A model generated the notes under the pieces. It ran no database searches. It was not told the origin of the DNA and was given only the letters and a program-made list of their open reading frames with translations. DNA of 64,000 bases from Maribacter forsetii DSM 18668 (GTDB lineage: Bacteria > Bacteroidota > Bacteroidia > Flavobacteriales > Flavobacteriaceae). Below are positions 17,196-27,197 of this stretch, in pieces. The DNA is taken from NCBI RefSeq assembly GCF_000744105.1, contig NZ_JQLH01000001.1:3162001-3226000 (forward strand). The letters are read 5' to 3'. Within the stretch, counting starts at the first letter, position 1. The number at the start of each line of letters is the position of its first letter. Both the position numbers and the translations under genes were made by a program.

Positions 17196-19943
17196 TTATT
17201 CTATTAATCTATAGGCACCTACTGGGTACTCATTCTCTACATCACCTTTGGTAATTATCACTGGTACTTCATTGTGCAAATACATTTTACCGCCCTTGAT
17301 TTCTACAACAACATTTCCTTTTTCTGTGGAAGAAATTGCTATATCATTAGTTCTTTGCTGCGTACCATTGCCCATAAACAAAACCATGTCTCCGTTTTTC
17401 TCCTTTCCAAATAAGGCATACGTAGCATCAGTACTCATTTGTGCATATATTGCTATTTGGTTGTTGACCGTAGAAAAAACTAAATCTTCTCTACCCGATT
17501 TATGCTGGACTTTTAACCCAACAAATTCCTTGTTTTTATTTTCATCTTCAAAACTTGAAATACTAGAGATACTTTTTCCTTCGGATGACATAAAAGGTTC
17601 ATAAACCGATACAAACGGATGCTCCCAAGCCTCGCCATGCTGACGTGCCGCAAAAGTCAAATAAGGTGACTTGCCAACATCATACGGTAAGTTGTGCTTT
17701 TTGAATGCTTTGTTTGGTGGTGATTTTATAGAGAATACCTCACGACCTTCTGTACCTATCATCCATAGATTCATAAATACGTCATTTTCACCTTCTGGCA
17801 TATCTATCTTCCATTCGGCTTGATAATCATCTGATAGCTTCATCGAATTTTTATCCCACATATAATCCAAGGCATATAAATGTCCGCCTGCAAAGCCCAT
17901 TTCTTCGCTAGGCGTAAGAGATAACGGATTTCCATCAGCATCCATAACTTTCATGGTCTGACCTAAATTATGGTAATAATAATCATGGAATTTATCGCCT
18001 TCTCGTTGTTTCTTCGAGCGAAAAACATCTACATAATACCCTGTGTCTTCGCCTGTTTTAACAATACTTACCAAACGCGATTGGTCACTTTGTGTTTCTG
18101 GCTCTAAAAAGTAAACATCAGAATAGGTGATGTCTTTATAATAACCTTCTTTTTGTTCCGATTTTGGGTATTGCCCCATCAAGTCAAACGCATGGTAACT
18201 CAACATTTCAGTATAGGAAGATACACCGTCTACCATCACCGTATTATGCGCTGGAAATTGGGAATAATATTCAAGATAAACAGGTTGCAAATACCCTGCA
18301 CCTTTACCAGGATCAGACCCTTGTACAAAACCCTTTCCGTACAATTCCATATTGATTCCATTGGCATGCATGTGGTTACCTAACGATGCATTTAAAGAAG
18401 CCATCATTCCGTTTTTACCCGTACCCATGCGTTGCACATGCCAGCTGACATTAGGAGCATAGAAAGTCTGAGTTACATAATCGTCTAAATTACCTTTTTG
18501 ATATTTCGGATTGATTTCTAAGGGTTTACTCGCAAAAAACGAACTTATATTGGCTCTAGGCTTTCTTGTTTTATCTGATTCATTGTCAGCAAATAGGCGA
18601 TATAAACCGGTAAATTCTTCTTCTAATTTTTGATTGTCATTTTTCTGCGCAATGCGAATCATATCGCTCATAGGTTCTGAACTCAAAGGTCCATAGTAGC
18701 TATCACCGAAAGCAACGGTTTCTCCATTTGGAAATAAATACTGCGGCAACATTTTAACCGCACTTTCCATAACCGGCATATATGGCAATATGTTATGGTC
18801 GAAGGTATTATTGAAATCTTCAATAAAATGCGTCAAATCTTTGGTAACACCCATAGAATACCCAGGGCATTCAGCCCAAACCCCATTATCTTTATCATAC
18901 CCATAATCCATAAACTTGGTCAACGACCATTGGCGTGCAGATGTTACATTTAAGATATAATCAATGTAGTATTCTCGTCCTTTTTTATCTTCATAGTACC
19001 TGTCATCTTGTAAAACCATAGCCGCTTTTAAAATGATCTTTGCTTGATGAAGGTTCCAGTTATTCTGCGGTACCCCGTTCTTAATAACTTGGTCTGTCCA
19101 TCGTTTTATAGTTTTATCATACATAGTAATATGCTGCGGATGATTCGCTTCTATGTACGGATGCAAAAAATCGTATAGTTCAGCTATATCTATTAAAACA
19201 CCCTCATGTATTACTTGAAAATTGGTAAACCCTACTAAGGTTTGAATATGACCGTTCAGCAAATCGATAGGCTCGCTTCTGTATGACATACCTTCCATAT
19301 ATTTATGAAATATATCGAACGAGAATTCAGCATACTCCTCTTCACTTTCAAGCCAATTGATGAAGGCGGCATCGCGTGCAAGTCTTATGATTTCTTCATT
19401 TATAGAATAGATAACACGCCCAGTTTTACCGGGATGCACCCATTCAAACGGATTACCTTCTTTGTTTCTATTCGGCAAATACAATCCCCTTGGGTCATCC
19501 ATATAGGGTAAAATATCTTCTAGTTTTGGTTTGCCATAAGGGGTGGTGTAATCTCTAGCACCCACAAAACGAACGGTCGGCACAGGGGCTTCTCCATCGG
19601 CATGAGAAAAATTCACTCCGTTTACATAAATGTTGGTCGCTTTTGTTTTCCAATGCATCTGTAGACGAGAAACCATCCATTCTGGATCAGAAACATGACG
19701 CTCAACATGTGCATCAACCTTATCGTGCAATCCTGCTAAAACATCTTTTGCCCAAGTCTCTTTGTTAATGGTTTTTTGAAGCTCTTTCTTTTCAGAATTT
19801 GTAATATACAATCGTGGATACCCTTGTTCTAAATTGGTTGGTAGCGGGATTTTGGTATTTTCTTGGGCATATGAAAGCGAGATACATCCTATTAAAATAT
19901 AAATACATATACACGTCCTCATAAGTGATTTCTCTTTACTCAT
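17196..19943 (-). CDS. Heparinase II/III-fold polysaccharide lyase-like protein
   Basis: 915 residues with a signal peptide; Met8 (MRTCICIYILIGC) gives a cleaner signal than Met1. An alpha-toroid (about 40-450) precedes a beta-sandwich (about 500-915). Likely catalytic segments of this fold are NNWN (294-297) and, at the junction, GNHMHANG and YYSQFPAHNTVMVDG. The protein is a paralogue of 30470-33283: both share PEWxVSRLQMxWKT, APVPTVRF, NNWNL, FYAPNVSW and AHNTVxVDG. Members of this superfamily cleave uronate-containing polymers by beta-elimination, which fits the GH88 enzyme at 37460. I cannot assign a PL family number. It sits 19 bp behind a beta-helix gene. Confidence 0.85.
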   Translation of the reverse strand: MSKEKSLMRTCICIYILIGCISLSYAQENTKIPLPTNLEQGYPRLYITNSEKKELQKTINKETWAKDVLAGLHDKVDAHVERHVSDPEWMVSRLQMHWKTKATNIYVNGVNFSHADGEAPVPTVRFVGARDYTTPYGKPKLEDILPYMDDPRGLYLPNRNKEGNPFEWVHPGKTGRVIYSINEEIIRLARDAAFINWLESEEEYAEFSFDIFHKYMEGMSYRSEPIDLLNGHIQTLVGFTNFQVIHEGVLIDIAELYDFLHPYIEANHPQHITMYDKTIKRWTDQVIKNGVPQNNWNLHQAKIILKAAMVLQDDRYYEDKKGREYYIDYILNVTSARQWSLTKFMDYGYDKDNGVWAECPGYSMGVTKDLTHFIEDFNNTFDHNILPYMPVMESAVKMLPQYLFPNGETVAFGDSYYGPLSSEPMSDMIRIAQKNDNQKLEEEFTGLYRLFADNESDKTRKPRANISSFFASKPLEINPKYQKGNLDDYVTQTFYAPNVSWHVQRMGTGKNGMMASLNASLGNHMHANGINMELYGKGFVQGSDPGKGAGYLQPVYLEYYSQFPAHNTVMVDGVSSYTEMLSYHAFDLMGQYPKSEQKEGYYKDITYSDVYFLEPETQSDQSRLVSIVKTGEDTGYYVDVFRSKKQREGDKFHDYYYHNLGQTMKVMDADGNPLSLTPSEEMGFAGGHLYALDYMWDKNSMKLSDDYQAEWKIDMPEGENDVFMNLWMIGTEGREVFSIKSPPNKAFKKHNLPYDVGKSPYLTFAARQHGEAWEHPFVSVYEPFMSSEGKSISSISSFEDENKNKEFVGLKVQHKSGREDLVFSTVNNQIAIYAQMSTDATYALFGKEKNGDMVLFMGNGTQQRTNDIAISSTEKGNVVVEIKGGKMYLHNEVPVIITKGDVENEYPVGAYRLIE

Positions 19944-19962
19944 ACTTATAAAATCATTTTAG

Positions 19963-21366
19963 TTATTCTCGCGATGGCACTTTCACCACTTCCCCAACAC
20001 TCTCTATTTGTGGATTTTTAGTTCCTGGGTATAAAAGCACTTTCGTATTCGTTTGATTCTCTAGTTTGATATCTGTAACATGCATTACGGCATCTTTACT
20101 AAAGTTGCCATAACTCTCCCAAACTGATAATTTGATCTCTAAATTCTCAGGAATATAATCAGGGTCAGCTGTTTTAATAATTATTTCATGCCCTGACCCA
20201 TTAATTTTCGCCAATAGATTATTAGCTAAACCTCCCCGACTATCTAAAATAGTCATTTCTACATGGGCGCCTTTGGCATCGGTGTAGGGTACACAGAATG
20301 CTTCTGCATATTTGGCATCGGCACTACAGTTGATCACGGTATCTGCATTACCTATATTATAACCTGTTGCCACGCAATCACGAACTACACAATCAATAAT
20401 TTTATCGCCAGATGTACTTAGTCCTGTACATATACCTCTTCGCATTTGTGTAACCGTACAGTTTTTAACGGTTGTATTCAAGGTCTTATGACCGTTGTAT
20501 TCCGGGTACATTCGTATACCATCTTCGCTTAAAGAAATGATTTCACCAGGTAGAATTTTACCATCCAAACCTATAATTGTTCCCTCAACATAACCAGGTT
20601 TGTGCTTGTGTTTTGGTTTTGTTGCATAAAAACCTTTATCAAACATATACCCCGAAGTCTCCTTAAGAATAGCATTTGTTGTTCGCAACAAACCGTCTAC
20701 ATGGCAATCTTCTATTAAGGTATTCTCCGAGCCTTGTAGAAAAATTGCATGACCCATGGCTCTCATATGGACTTTACACCCTATTAATTTTGCGTTCTTG
20801 GCAGGATAGCCTACTCGTATTCCGTTCATTTTTCGAACATCGCCACCACCTAATCCGTATAAACTACCATAGCCCCAAGGACTAGAACCTGCTGTACGTA
20901 TCTCTATATTTTTTAAGGTTACATCTTCACCAACAACATTAAAAATCTTGTTCTTACTTTGTTTTCCAGGAGTATCGCCATATGTCTCAATATACAGCCC
21001 CTCCAACATCACATTTTTACCAGATACTTCAATAACACAATACATGTCATTACCATCGTTGCTAGATTCTAAATCTTTGCGACTAAATAATTTAGTATCG
21101 ACCATGAACCTTGCTCCTTTCAAGTCAAAATGGGTATTATTACCTGTGAACTCTAGGAATCTTATTTTTTTGGCATCATCAATTTGATAGTTGCCAGCAG
21201 CAAGTTTTACTTTTACACTATCAACATTTATGTACGTTTTAAGTTCTGCAATTGAACTTACTTCTATAACCTCTTGTTGCGTATTATCAACCGTTATCTT
21301 AAATGATGTCGCTATCACAAAGAGCGAAAGCATTATAAAAATTTGTTTTGTATATCTCATTTGCAT
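19963..21366 (-). CDS. Secreted right-handed parallel beta-helix protein
   Basis: 467 residues, signal-like N-terminus (FIMLSLFVIATSF). Repeated strand-turn units (NVMLEGLYIET, DVTLKNIEIRT, NTLIEDCHVDG, TTVKNCTVTQM, DKIIDCVVRDC) show a pectate-lyase-like beta-helix; related folds include PL6-type lyases and non-catalytic glycan binders. It is a full-length paralogue of the protein at 1-1380. The stop-to-start distance to the GH43-like gene is 1 bp, so the two are surely cotranscribed. No lyase Ca2+/Arg/Lys signature could be named with certainty; function on a uronate polymer is inferred from fold and context. Confidence 0.83.
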   Translation of the reverse strand: MQMRYTKQIFIMLSLFVIATSFKITVDNTQQEVIEVSSIAELKTYINVDSVKVKLAAGNYQIDDAKKIRFLEFTGNNTHFDLKGARFMVDTKLFSRKDLESSNDGNDMYCVIEVSGKNVMLEGLYIETYGDTPGKQSKNKIFNVVGEDVTLKNIEIRTAGSSPWGYGSLYGLGGGDVRKMNGIRVGYPAKNAKLIGCKVHMRAMGHAIFLQGSENTLIEDCHVDGLLRTTNAILKETSGYMFDKGFYATKPKHKHKPGYVEGTIIGLDGKILPGEIISLSEDGIRMYPEYNGHKTLNTTVKNCTVTQMRRGICTGLSTSGDKIIDCVVRDCVATGYNIGNADTVINCSADAKYAEAFCVPYTDAKGAHVEMTILDSRGGLANNLLAKINGSGHEIIIKTADPDYIPENLEIKLSVWESYGNFSKDAVMHVTDIKLENQTNTKVLLYPGTKNPQIESVGEVVKVPSRE

Positions 21367-21367
21367 G

Positions 21368-22471
21368 TTATTTATCGGTCTCTTTGAGTGGTATTACCAT
21401 ATTCCATGTTTTGGTGCCGTTACCAAATCCTCCTGGACCATCCATTGTGGCAAAAAATATATGTGTTGGTTTTCCATCTTCCACCAAAACAAAAGGTCTT
21501 TCCAATTGACCTTGTTCTATAGTTAGTTCATTGTTCCATTTCACTTTTCGGGTATATGCCAAGGGGTTCTCATCCAACTCCCATTGAATTCCATCTTTAG
21601 AATGTGCTAAAACTCCTCCATGGTAGCCGTCAGTAATTGCGCCCGTCATATCTTTCGCAATCATATGAAAGCCAGTATCATCACTCCATAAATGAGGATC
21701 TTCGACTTCGCCGAATTTATCCGCAGAAAAGAGTGGTTCGTTACCGACAACACTGTACTTTCCATCAAAAGAATCTGCCGTTGCCACGCCAATAAACTGA
21801 CCTGTATGGGTTATACCATCTTCTTGGTAACTTCTGCCTTTAAACAATAAGACGACTGAGCCATCTTTCTTAATCAATGGTGAAGGATTGGATGTTATAT
21901 AACTGTAAAATGAGTTTGGTTGAACATCTAAAATTGGGGCATCCAACCGTTTCCATGGTCCATTCGGACTCTTAGAAATGGCTAAACCAACTCTTTTGCC
22001 CCATCGTCCGGCAATACACCATTTGCTATCCAACGTAAGTGCATCTGAATTTTCTTGCGTTAATTCTTCAAACGGATGCGTAGAACCCATATAATAGAGT
22101 AAATAATTGTCTTTATACTTTACAATCTTCGGATTATGGCATGACCGACCGTCCCAAAACTGAGCACCCCTAGATCCTAGTGCAACATCATTAAATACGT
22201 AAGGACCTTCGGCTGTATCTGAAACGGCATGCACAATTTCGGAAGCTATCATCCACCCAGGGTGAAACTTTAAATATTTTGGCCACCTAGAAGCGTACAT
22301 ATGATATGTACCATCTTCTCCCTTTATCACAGAACTACCCCAAACCCAATAATTTTCCATTATGAGTCCGCCGTCCACAGGTGCCACACCCAAATTATCA
22401 AGAATTACGTTTTGGCTTTGTACCATAGAAACAAGCAAACAGCAAATAACCAACAGTCTTTTTCTCATCAT
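21368..22471 (-). CDS. GH43-like five-bladed beta-propeller glycosidase
   Basis: 367 residues with a signal peptide (LLVICCLLVSMVQSQ). The blade pattern is seen in WGSSVIKGEDGTYHMYASRW, HNPKIVKYKDNYLLYYMGS, NPSPLIKKDGSVVLLFKG, EDPHLWSDDTGFHMIAKDM and QLERPFVLVEDGKPTHIFFA, which is the layout of GH43/GH117/GH130-like propellers. The acidic residue in EDPHLW and the Glu in QLERP are in positions where these enzymes keep catalytic carboxylates. I do not recognise the exact family. Its start overlaps the heparinase-like gene by 4 bp (ATGA) and it is 1 bp from the next gene. Confidence 0.75.
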   Translation of the reverse strand: MMRKRLLVICCLLVSMVQSQNVILDNLGVAPVDGGLIMENYWVWGSSVIKGEDGTYHMYASRWPKYLKFHPGWMIASEIVHAVSDTAEGPYVFNDVALGSRGAQFWDGRSCHNPKIVKYKDNYLLYYMGSTHPFEELTQENSDALTLDSKWCIAGRWGKRVGLAISKSPNGPWKRLDAPILDVQPNSFYSYITSNPSPLIKKDGSVVLLFKGRSYQEDGITHTGQFIGVATADSFDGKYSVVGNEPLFSADKFGEVEDPHLWSDDTGFHMIAKDMTGAITDGYHGGVLAHSKDGIQWELDENPLAYTRKVKWNNELTIEQGQLERPFVLVEDGKPTHIFFATMDGPGGFGNGTKTWNMVIPLKETDK

Positions 22472-24408
22472 GATATAGGTGTGAATTTAATGGTTAGAAC
22501 ACCCTCAACACTAGGCTCTGTAAACTCTACACCTATTTTGTAAGCCGGACCTCCTTCTCTTAAATGCTCAACCGGTACCTTAACATCCTTAATGCTAAAT
22601 TTAATACCATTGGTTTTAATTTCAGCTTTTACTTTTTGATGCTCCGTTTTTAAAATCACCGTATGATTATCGATAATTTCATATGCGTTCAATGTCATTA
22701 TTGAAGAAGCAAAACTAACGGGTTCTGTGGCTACAAAATGGTCTTCAATTGTGATAGTGCCTTTTCCTGATTTATCATTAATGACAGTTCTGGTGAGCAT
22801 CTGCAACATGGGTAATTCATAAGCTGGAAGAATATTCATTACCACCTCATCTTTTTGCTTGTTGAAATCAGCATTTGTTATAATGCCTTTGTATTCAATA
22901 CCGTTAGACTGTAGTGTATTATTTATCATGGGTACTGGGTGACCCCATGAACTCCTAGCTTTATTATCCGGAGAAAATGAGCCTGCTCGGTAAGACGGTG
23001 CACCAATGTCCCCGGCTATAATTTCGTCATTAAGTACCAAACTATACGTGCCAACATCACTATGATTATGGTTCTCTGCATTGTGACCTGCTTTTACCGC
23101 AATTGAAAATGGTACTTCTTGTTTTCCTCTAGAAATGACCATTCCGAAATCATTAAAATACGTATGATCGGGTAAATCTGACACGCCTGATTTTTCAGCC
23201 ACCTGAAACATCTCTGGATTTTGCCAGGCGATCAATTGTTCTGCTGCTTCTTCCATTCGTATTTCTGTTGGTTGCACAGCATCATAGTGTTTTGCAGAAA
23301 GGACATTTGCAAAATTGCTTCCTTTACTTGAAATCGATGATACCCCATCTGAAAATGGGGAACATACGCGGTTCTGTATTTCAAAGCCCTCAGGAAAATT
23401 GCCTACATTATTCATCTTTTCGGCATTATTGAATCTAAACAAATCTATTCTTCCATTTGTGTAATCGTGCAAAATCTGGGCTAAATAAAGGTAATGACCA
23501 AATCCATAGCCCCAATACCCCAAACCTTCTGAACAATACCCGTCATCACCAAATCCGCTTAAATAATACGTCATGCTATTCAGCGCCGAACCTACGGTAG
23601 CCAAACGCTTATCATAACTATCTGAATTCGTAATAGTGGTCAATACCGTACCGCTGGTGCAGACCGAATTCCAATTACTGGTACTCTTGATCCACTTATT
23701 ATTTTCATCTAAATATTTGGTACTTTTTAAATATGAATCGGTTATCCGTTTTTGCAGCTTCGCGTTAATTTCATTTCGCAATTCTAAAGTCAATTTATCT
23801 TCCAATAGATTTTCTGCCAACGCCAATACCGACCCAAACTTTCTGGCACCTAAATCAATTGATATTCGTCTTCCTTCCAATACTCCGTTATTATCATCAT
23901 CATGATTGGGATGCAACCATGATTTCATGCTCATTATCGCTTTGCTATACGCTTCAATCTGTGGTAAAAAAAGCCCTTTATTATCGATACACTCCCCAAG
24001 AATAAAATGTTCTAAACGATCCATAGTTCTGTAGTATCTTGGTTTGTAGATTCCCCTATTCCCATCTTTATTGGCAAGGCGATAAATACTATCGGTAATG
24101 GGCACTTCTGGTTTTCTGTCCAACAACTCCAATGCCTTTGCCAAATATTCCTTACCAGAGTCTGTGTCCCCGATACCTTTCCAATACATTCTATCCGATA
24201 TTTTAGGTGCCGGTTCAAATGTTTCTTTAGGCATTACTTTTTTAAGCATTTCAATTTGTTCAGAAGATGGGTAGATAGTATCGCTATCTGCAAGTTTTAG
24301 ATAAATCGACATATCTAAATATACAGAAGAAGTTTGCCCTATAATATTTTGGTTGAGAACAACCATCGCCATAAAGCAATAAATAAGTTGAAGCGTTTTT
24401 TTCATCAT
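22468..24408 (-). CDS. Heparinase II/III-like lyase, 646 aa
   Basis: Signal peptide 1-24 (NQNIIGQ). An alpha-toroid (about 60-380) contains KSTSNWNSVC, the Asn segment of the active site; the C-terminal beta-part starts with the superfamily signature AGHNAENHNHSDVGTYSLVLNDEII (about 445-470), with His residues used in metal binding/catalysis in PL12/PL15/PL21-type enzymes. It is shorter than, and only distantly related to, the two long paralogues at 17196 and 30470. Probably an exo- or oligo-lyase for uronate-containing glycan. It is first in a six-gene unit with the HTCS-type promoter at 24497-24555. Confidence 0.85.
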   Translation of the reverse strand: MMKKTLQLIYCFMAMVVLNQNIIGQTSSVYLDMSIYLKLADSDTIYPSSEQIEMLKKVMPKETFEPAPKISDRMYWKGIGDTDSGKEYLAKALELLDRKPEVPITDSIYRLANKDGNRGIYKPRYYRTMDRLEHFILGECIDNKGLFLPQIEAYSKAIMSMKSWLHPNHDDDNNGVLEGRRISIDLGARKFGSVLALAENLLEDKLTLELRNEINAKLQKRITDSYLKSTKYLDENNKWIKSTSNWNSVCTSGTVLTTITNSDSYDKRLATVGSALNSMTYYLSGFGDDGYCSEGLGYWGYGFGHYLYLAQILHDYTNGRIDLFRFNNAEKMNNVGNFPEGFEIQNRVCSPFSDGVSSISSKGSNFANVLSAKHYDAVQPTEIRMEEAAEQLIAWQNPEMFQVAEKSGVSDLPDHTYFNDFGMVISRGKQEVPFSIAVKAGHNAENHNHSDVGTYSLVLNDEIIAGDIGAPSYRAGSFSPDNKARSSWGHPVPMINNTLQSNGIEYKGIITNADFNKQKDEVVMNILPAYELPMLQMLTRTVINDKSGKGTITIEDHFVATEPVSFASSIMTLNAYEIIDNHTVILKTEHQKVKAEIKTNGIKFSIKDVKVPVEHLREGGPAYKIGVEFTEPSVEGVLTIKFTPIS

Positions 24409-24496
24409 ATAGAATTAAGTATTGTCCCATGTCTAAGAAGACAAACTTTAACATTGTCGATAGTTTTAATAAAAAAGCCAAGAATCAATCACATTA

Positions 24497-24555
24497 CAAT
24501 GTTATCAGTTCTTGGCTAAATAGGATATAATATAGTGTGCAGCTCGTATAAATTA
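24497..24555 (-). promoter_or_regulatory. Predicted HTCS site and promoter of the lyase-GH95 unit
   Basis: Read on the - strand: TAATTTATA (24555-24547), 12 bp, TATATTATA (24534-24526, 7 of 9), 21 bp, then TAACATTG (24504-24497). The -7 octamer and its 21-bp distance are identical to those at susC. The leader would be about 80 nt. The remainder of the gap 24556-24665 is AT-rich with nothing recognised. Confidence 0.7.
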
Positions 24556-24665
24556 TGTTCCAATACCAAGTATATAGCATTAAAACACTCATTTTATATA
24601 CCATTGCTGCTCAATTATAATTTTCAGTAAGTTGTATGCCTCAATTGTTTTATGCCCTCTTACTA

Positions 24666-25715
24666 CTATTTTTTCTTTAGGGCTTTAGCGATAGCTTCTT
24701 TTACCAATAGTTCCATTAATAAGTATCCTCGCTCATTGGGGTGAACCGTGTCTCTGCCTAATTCTTTTTTCAACCCTTTTTCTTTATTAACCATTGGCGT
24801 ATAATAATCTAGATAAAGGACATTATTTTCACTTGCATATGCTTTTATGAGTGTATTTAATTCAATAATTTTATCTGCTGGTTCAACAGAAGGACTCCAA
24901 GAATAGCTTGAGGCTGGTAATACAGAAGCTAAAACAACTTTTATATTATTTGCCTTGGCTAACTCTACCATTGAAAAAATATTTCCAGCAATGCGCTTAA
25001 GGCCTATAGCTCCTCTATTACCGGCAATATCATTTGTACCGGCTGAGATAACTACTACTTTTGGCTTTAACTCGACAACATCAGGTCTAAACCTTAAAAG
25101 CATTTGTGCACTTGTTTGACCACTAATACCTCTATTGACATAAGATGGATTAGCTTCAAAAAATTGACCATGATCTCTAGTCCAATTGTCTGTTATAGAA
25201 TTACCTATAAACACTACTCTTTGTTCTTTTTTAGCAGGAGATTTTAATTGGGTATTTGCCTGCCTATAACGGTTTAGGTTTGCCCAATCTTCAGTAGGTG
25301 TTAATACAATTTTCACAATAGTGGCGATTTCATTTGGCGCTTCATTAGGTAAAAAAACAATTAAATTACCATCGTTTAATTGCGTTTTTAATTTTTTCTC
25401 CCCATAATCTAAGTAAGCTGTTCTTACTTTCATATCTCTATCGATAATCAGCTTTCCATCAGATGGCCAATCATACACATGGGCATATATAATATCATCC
25501 TTTTTGGTATATATACCCCAATTGGGTTTTTCAAATGGATTCTCTAAAGTATCATTAAAAGCTTCTTCATTTACCTTTTTCCATTCGGTGAGCTTTTCAT
25601 TGTCTGACTGTTGGTCTTCTGTATTTTCCTGAGCATAAATAGTACTTAGGTTTACTATTGCAAATGCTGCAATCAGTATTAATTTATTCACTATTTTCAT
25701 TTTCAAAATTTTCAA
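24666..25715 (-). CDS. SGNH hydrolase fused to a GH29 C-terminal-type domain
   Basis: 349 residues; signal peptide about 6-29 (Met1 or Met6 start). Residues 44-138 closely match residues 355-452 of the GH29 fucosidase encoded just upstream: TEWKKVNEEAF/GEWTEVNGESV, WGIYTKKDDIIYAHVYDWP/WGRYTTKDGVIYAHVFNWP, and a shared TVVKI/SVVKIEL-type end. The copy even includes the last barrel-helix remnant of GH29. Residues 165-345 are a normal-order SGNH domain: IGNSITDNW (Ser173), RGISGQT, GTNDIAG (226-229), DTVHPNERGY (Asp322, His325). It probably removes acyl groups, with the GH29-derived domain as a scaffold or glycan-binding module. It is last in its unit, 96 bp after GH29, with no HTCS site in that gap. 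Confidence 0.88.
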   Translation of the reverse strand: MKILKMKIVNKLILIAAFAIVNLSTIYAQENTEDQQSDNEKLTEWKKVNEEAFNDTLENPFEKPNWGIYTKKDDIIYAHVYDWPSDGKLIIDRDMKVRTAYLDYGEKKLKTQLNDGNLIVFLPNEAPNEIATIVKIVLTPTEDWANLNRYRQANTQLKSPAKKEQRVVFIGNSITDNWTRDHGQFFEANPSYVNRGISGQTSAQMLLRFRPDVVELKPKVVVISAGTNDIAGNRGAIGLKRIAGNIFSMVELAKANNIKVVLASVLPASSYSWSPSVEPADKIIELNTLIKAYASENNVLYLDYYTPMVNKEKGLKKELGRDTVHPNERGYLLMELLVKEAIAKALKKK

Positions 25716-25811
25716 ATTGTTTCACTATCAAAAAAACATTACGGTTCGCCGAAAGGTTACCACAATGTTTTTAAGACTTATACAATCACATTAATCTACC
25801 TAGAAAACGCT

Positions 25812-27170
25812 CTATTTAGCCAATTCTATTTTAACAACAGAAACAGTAGCATCTGGAGCTTGCATCGGCATATCTATGAATACCTCTCTAGAGGTTGCTA
25901 ATACTTTTAATTCTGCATTAGAATTTGCTAATAAAGTTGCTTTTTTTACTTTTAAATCTTTGTGAAGCTTTAATTTTCCATCTTCTGGCCAGTTAAAAAC
26001 ATGGGCATAAATAACTCCGTCTTTAGTCGTATATCTACCCCATTCTGGCATATCGTACGGACTAGCTTTTGCTCCATAAACTGACTCGCCATTAACTTCG
26101 GTCCACTCACCCATCGCCTTTAATCTTCTTATACTTTGTGCAGGAAATCTACCAAAACCATCAGGACCTATATTCAACAAGAAGTTTCCTCCTTTTGATA
26201 CGATATCGACCAACTTCTGAATAAGGTCTTCGCTACTTTTCCATTTCGTATCGTCTGGCTTATAACCCCAAGTACCGTTCATGGTCATGCAAGCTTCCCA
26301 ATCTTCATCGATACCCGTTGCTGGTATCTCTTGTTCTGGCGTACCAAAATCTCCGGCAAAATTTCCTTCTACATCCATACCTTCCATTCCATTTCTTCCC
26401 TTATCAACTCTGTTGTTGATTATAGTATTTGGCTGTATTTCACGTATAAATCCGTACATATCCTTACCCATTTCTGTAGTGTAATCAGCGATCCAATCAC
26501 CATCGAACCAGACTACATCGATGTCTCCGTAATTTGTCAACAACTCTTTTACTTGTGGTTTTAGGTAGTTTTTATAGTATTGCGGAAATTCAGGATTCAC
26601 TACTGTCTGATCTTTTTGACCAGCATTGTAATTTGGAAACAAATTACCTTGTGCCTGCGGATGGTGCCAGTCTACAATGGAGTGATACACTCCAAATTTA
26701 ATACCCTGTTTTCTTGAAGCTTCTGCTAATTCTCTGATGATATCACGTTTAAATGGGGAGGCATCCATAATGTCATAATCAGACACTTGAGAGTCCCATA
26801 AACCGAACCCGTCATGGTGTTTTGAGGTAATTACGATATATTTCATACCGGCATCTTTAGCCATTTTCACCCAATCATCTGCATTGAACAATTCTGGATT
26901 GAACATTGCCGGAAACTTCTCATATTCTTCTATCGTATAATCTAATTTATCCATTGCCCATTCGGCACCACCACCAGCTATATTCTCACCTCTTTCACCG
27001 CCTATTATAGAATATGCGCCCCAGTGTATGAACATACCGAATTTGGCATCGCGCCACCACTCCATTCGTTCATCTTCAGACAATTGTACTGCTTTTTTAG
27101 TTTGTGCACAACTCATATTCATACTTGCTACAAGTACAAGTACCGTTAGTATTTTTGTTAGCTTTTTCAT
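25812..27170 (-). CDS. GH29 alpha-L-fucosidase, lipoprotein
   Basis: 452 residues; lipobox at Cys21 (SMNMSC). The barrel opens with WWRDAKFGMFIHWGAYS and KYIVITSKHHDGFGLWDS, both GH29 hallmarks. Asp223 in VVWFDGDW is the nucleophile; Glu279 or Glu281 in TPEQEIP is the likely acid/base. GGNFLLNIGPDGFG closes the barrel and residues 355-452 form the C-terminal beta-sandwich. It should release terminal alpha-L-fucose with retention. The presence of a C-terminal domain copy in the next gene is discussed in the findings. It is 27 bp behind the GH141-type gene. Confidence 0.95.
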   Translation of the reverse strand: MKKLTKILTVLVLVASMNMSCAQTKKAVQLSEDERMEWWRDAKFGMFIHWGAYSIIGGERGENIAGGGAEWAMDKLDYTIEEYEKFPAMFNPELFNADDWVKMAKDAGMKYIVITSKHHDGFGLWDSQVSDYDIMDASPFKRDIIRELAEASRKQGIKFGVYHSIVDWHHPQAQGNLFPNYNAGQKDQTVVNPEFPQYYKNYLKPQVKELLTNYGDIDVVWFDGDWIADYTTEMGKDMYGFIREIQPNTIINNRVDKGRNGMEGMDVEGNFAGDFGTPEQEIPATGIDEDWEACMTMNGTWGYKPDDTKWKSSEDLIQKLVDIVSKGGNFLLNIGPDGFGRFPAQSIRRLKAMGEWTEVNGESVYGAKASPYDMPEWGRYTTKDGVIYAHVFNWPEDGKLKLHKDLKVKKATLLANSNAELKVLATSREVFIDMPMQAPDATVSVVKIELAK

Positions 27171-27197
27171 TTCGTTATTGTTTACTGAATTAGATTA

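Noticed and set aside
21368..22471. Naming the propeller GH117 (anhydro-galactosidase)
   Set aside because: It lacks the GH117 N-terminal helical motif and there are no agarases or carrageenases in the window.
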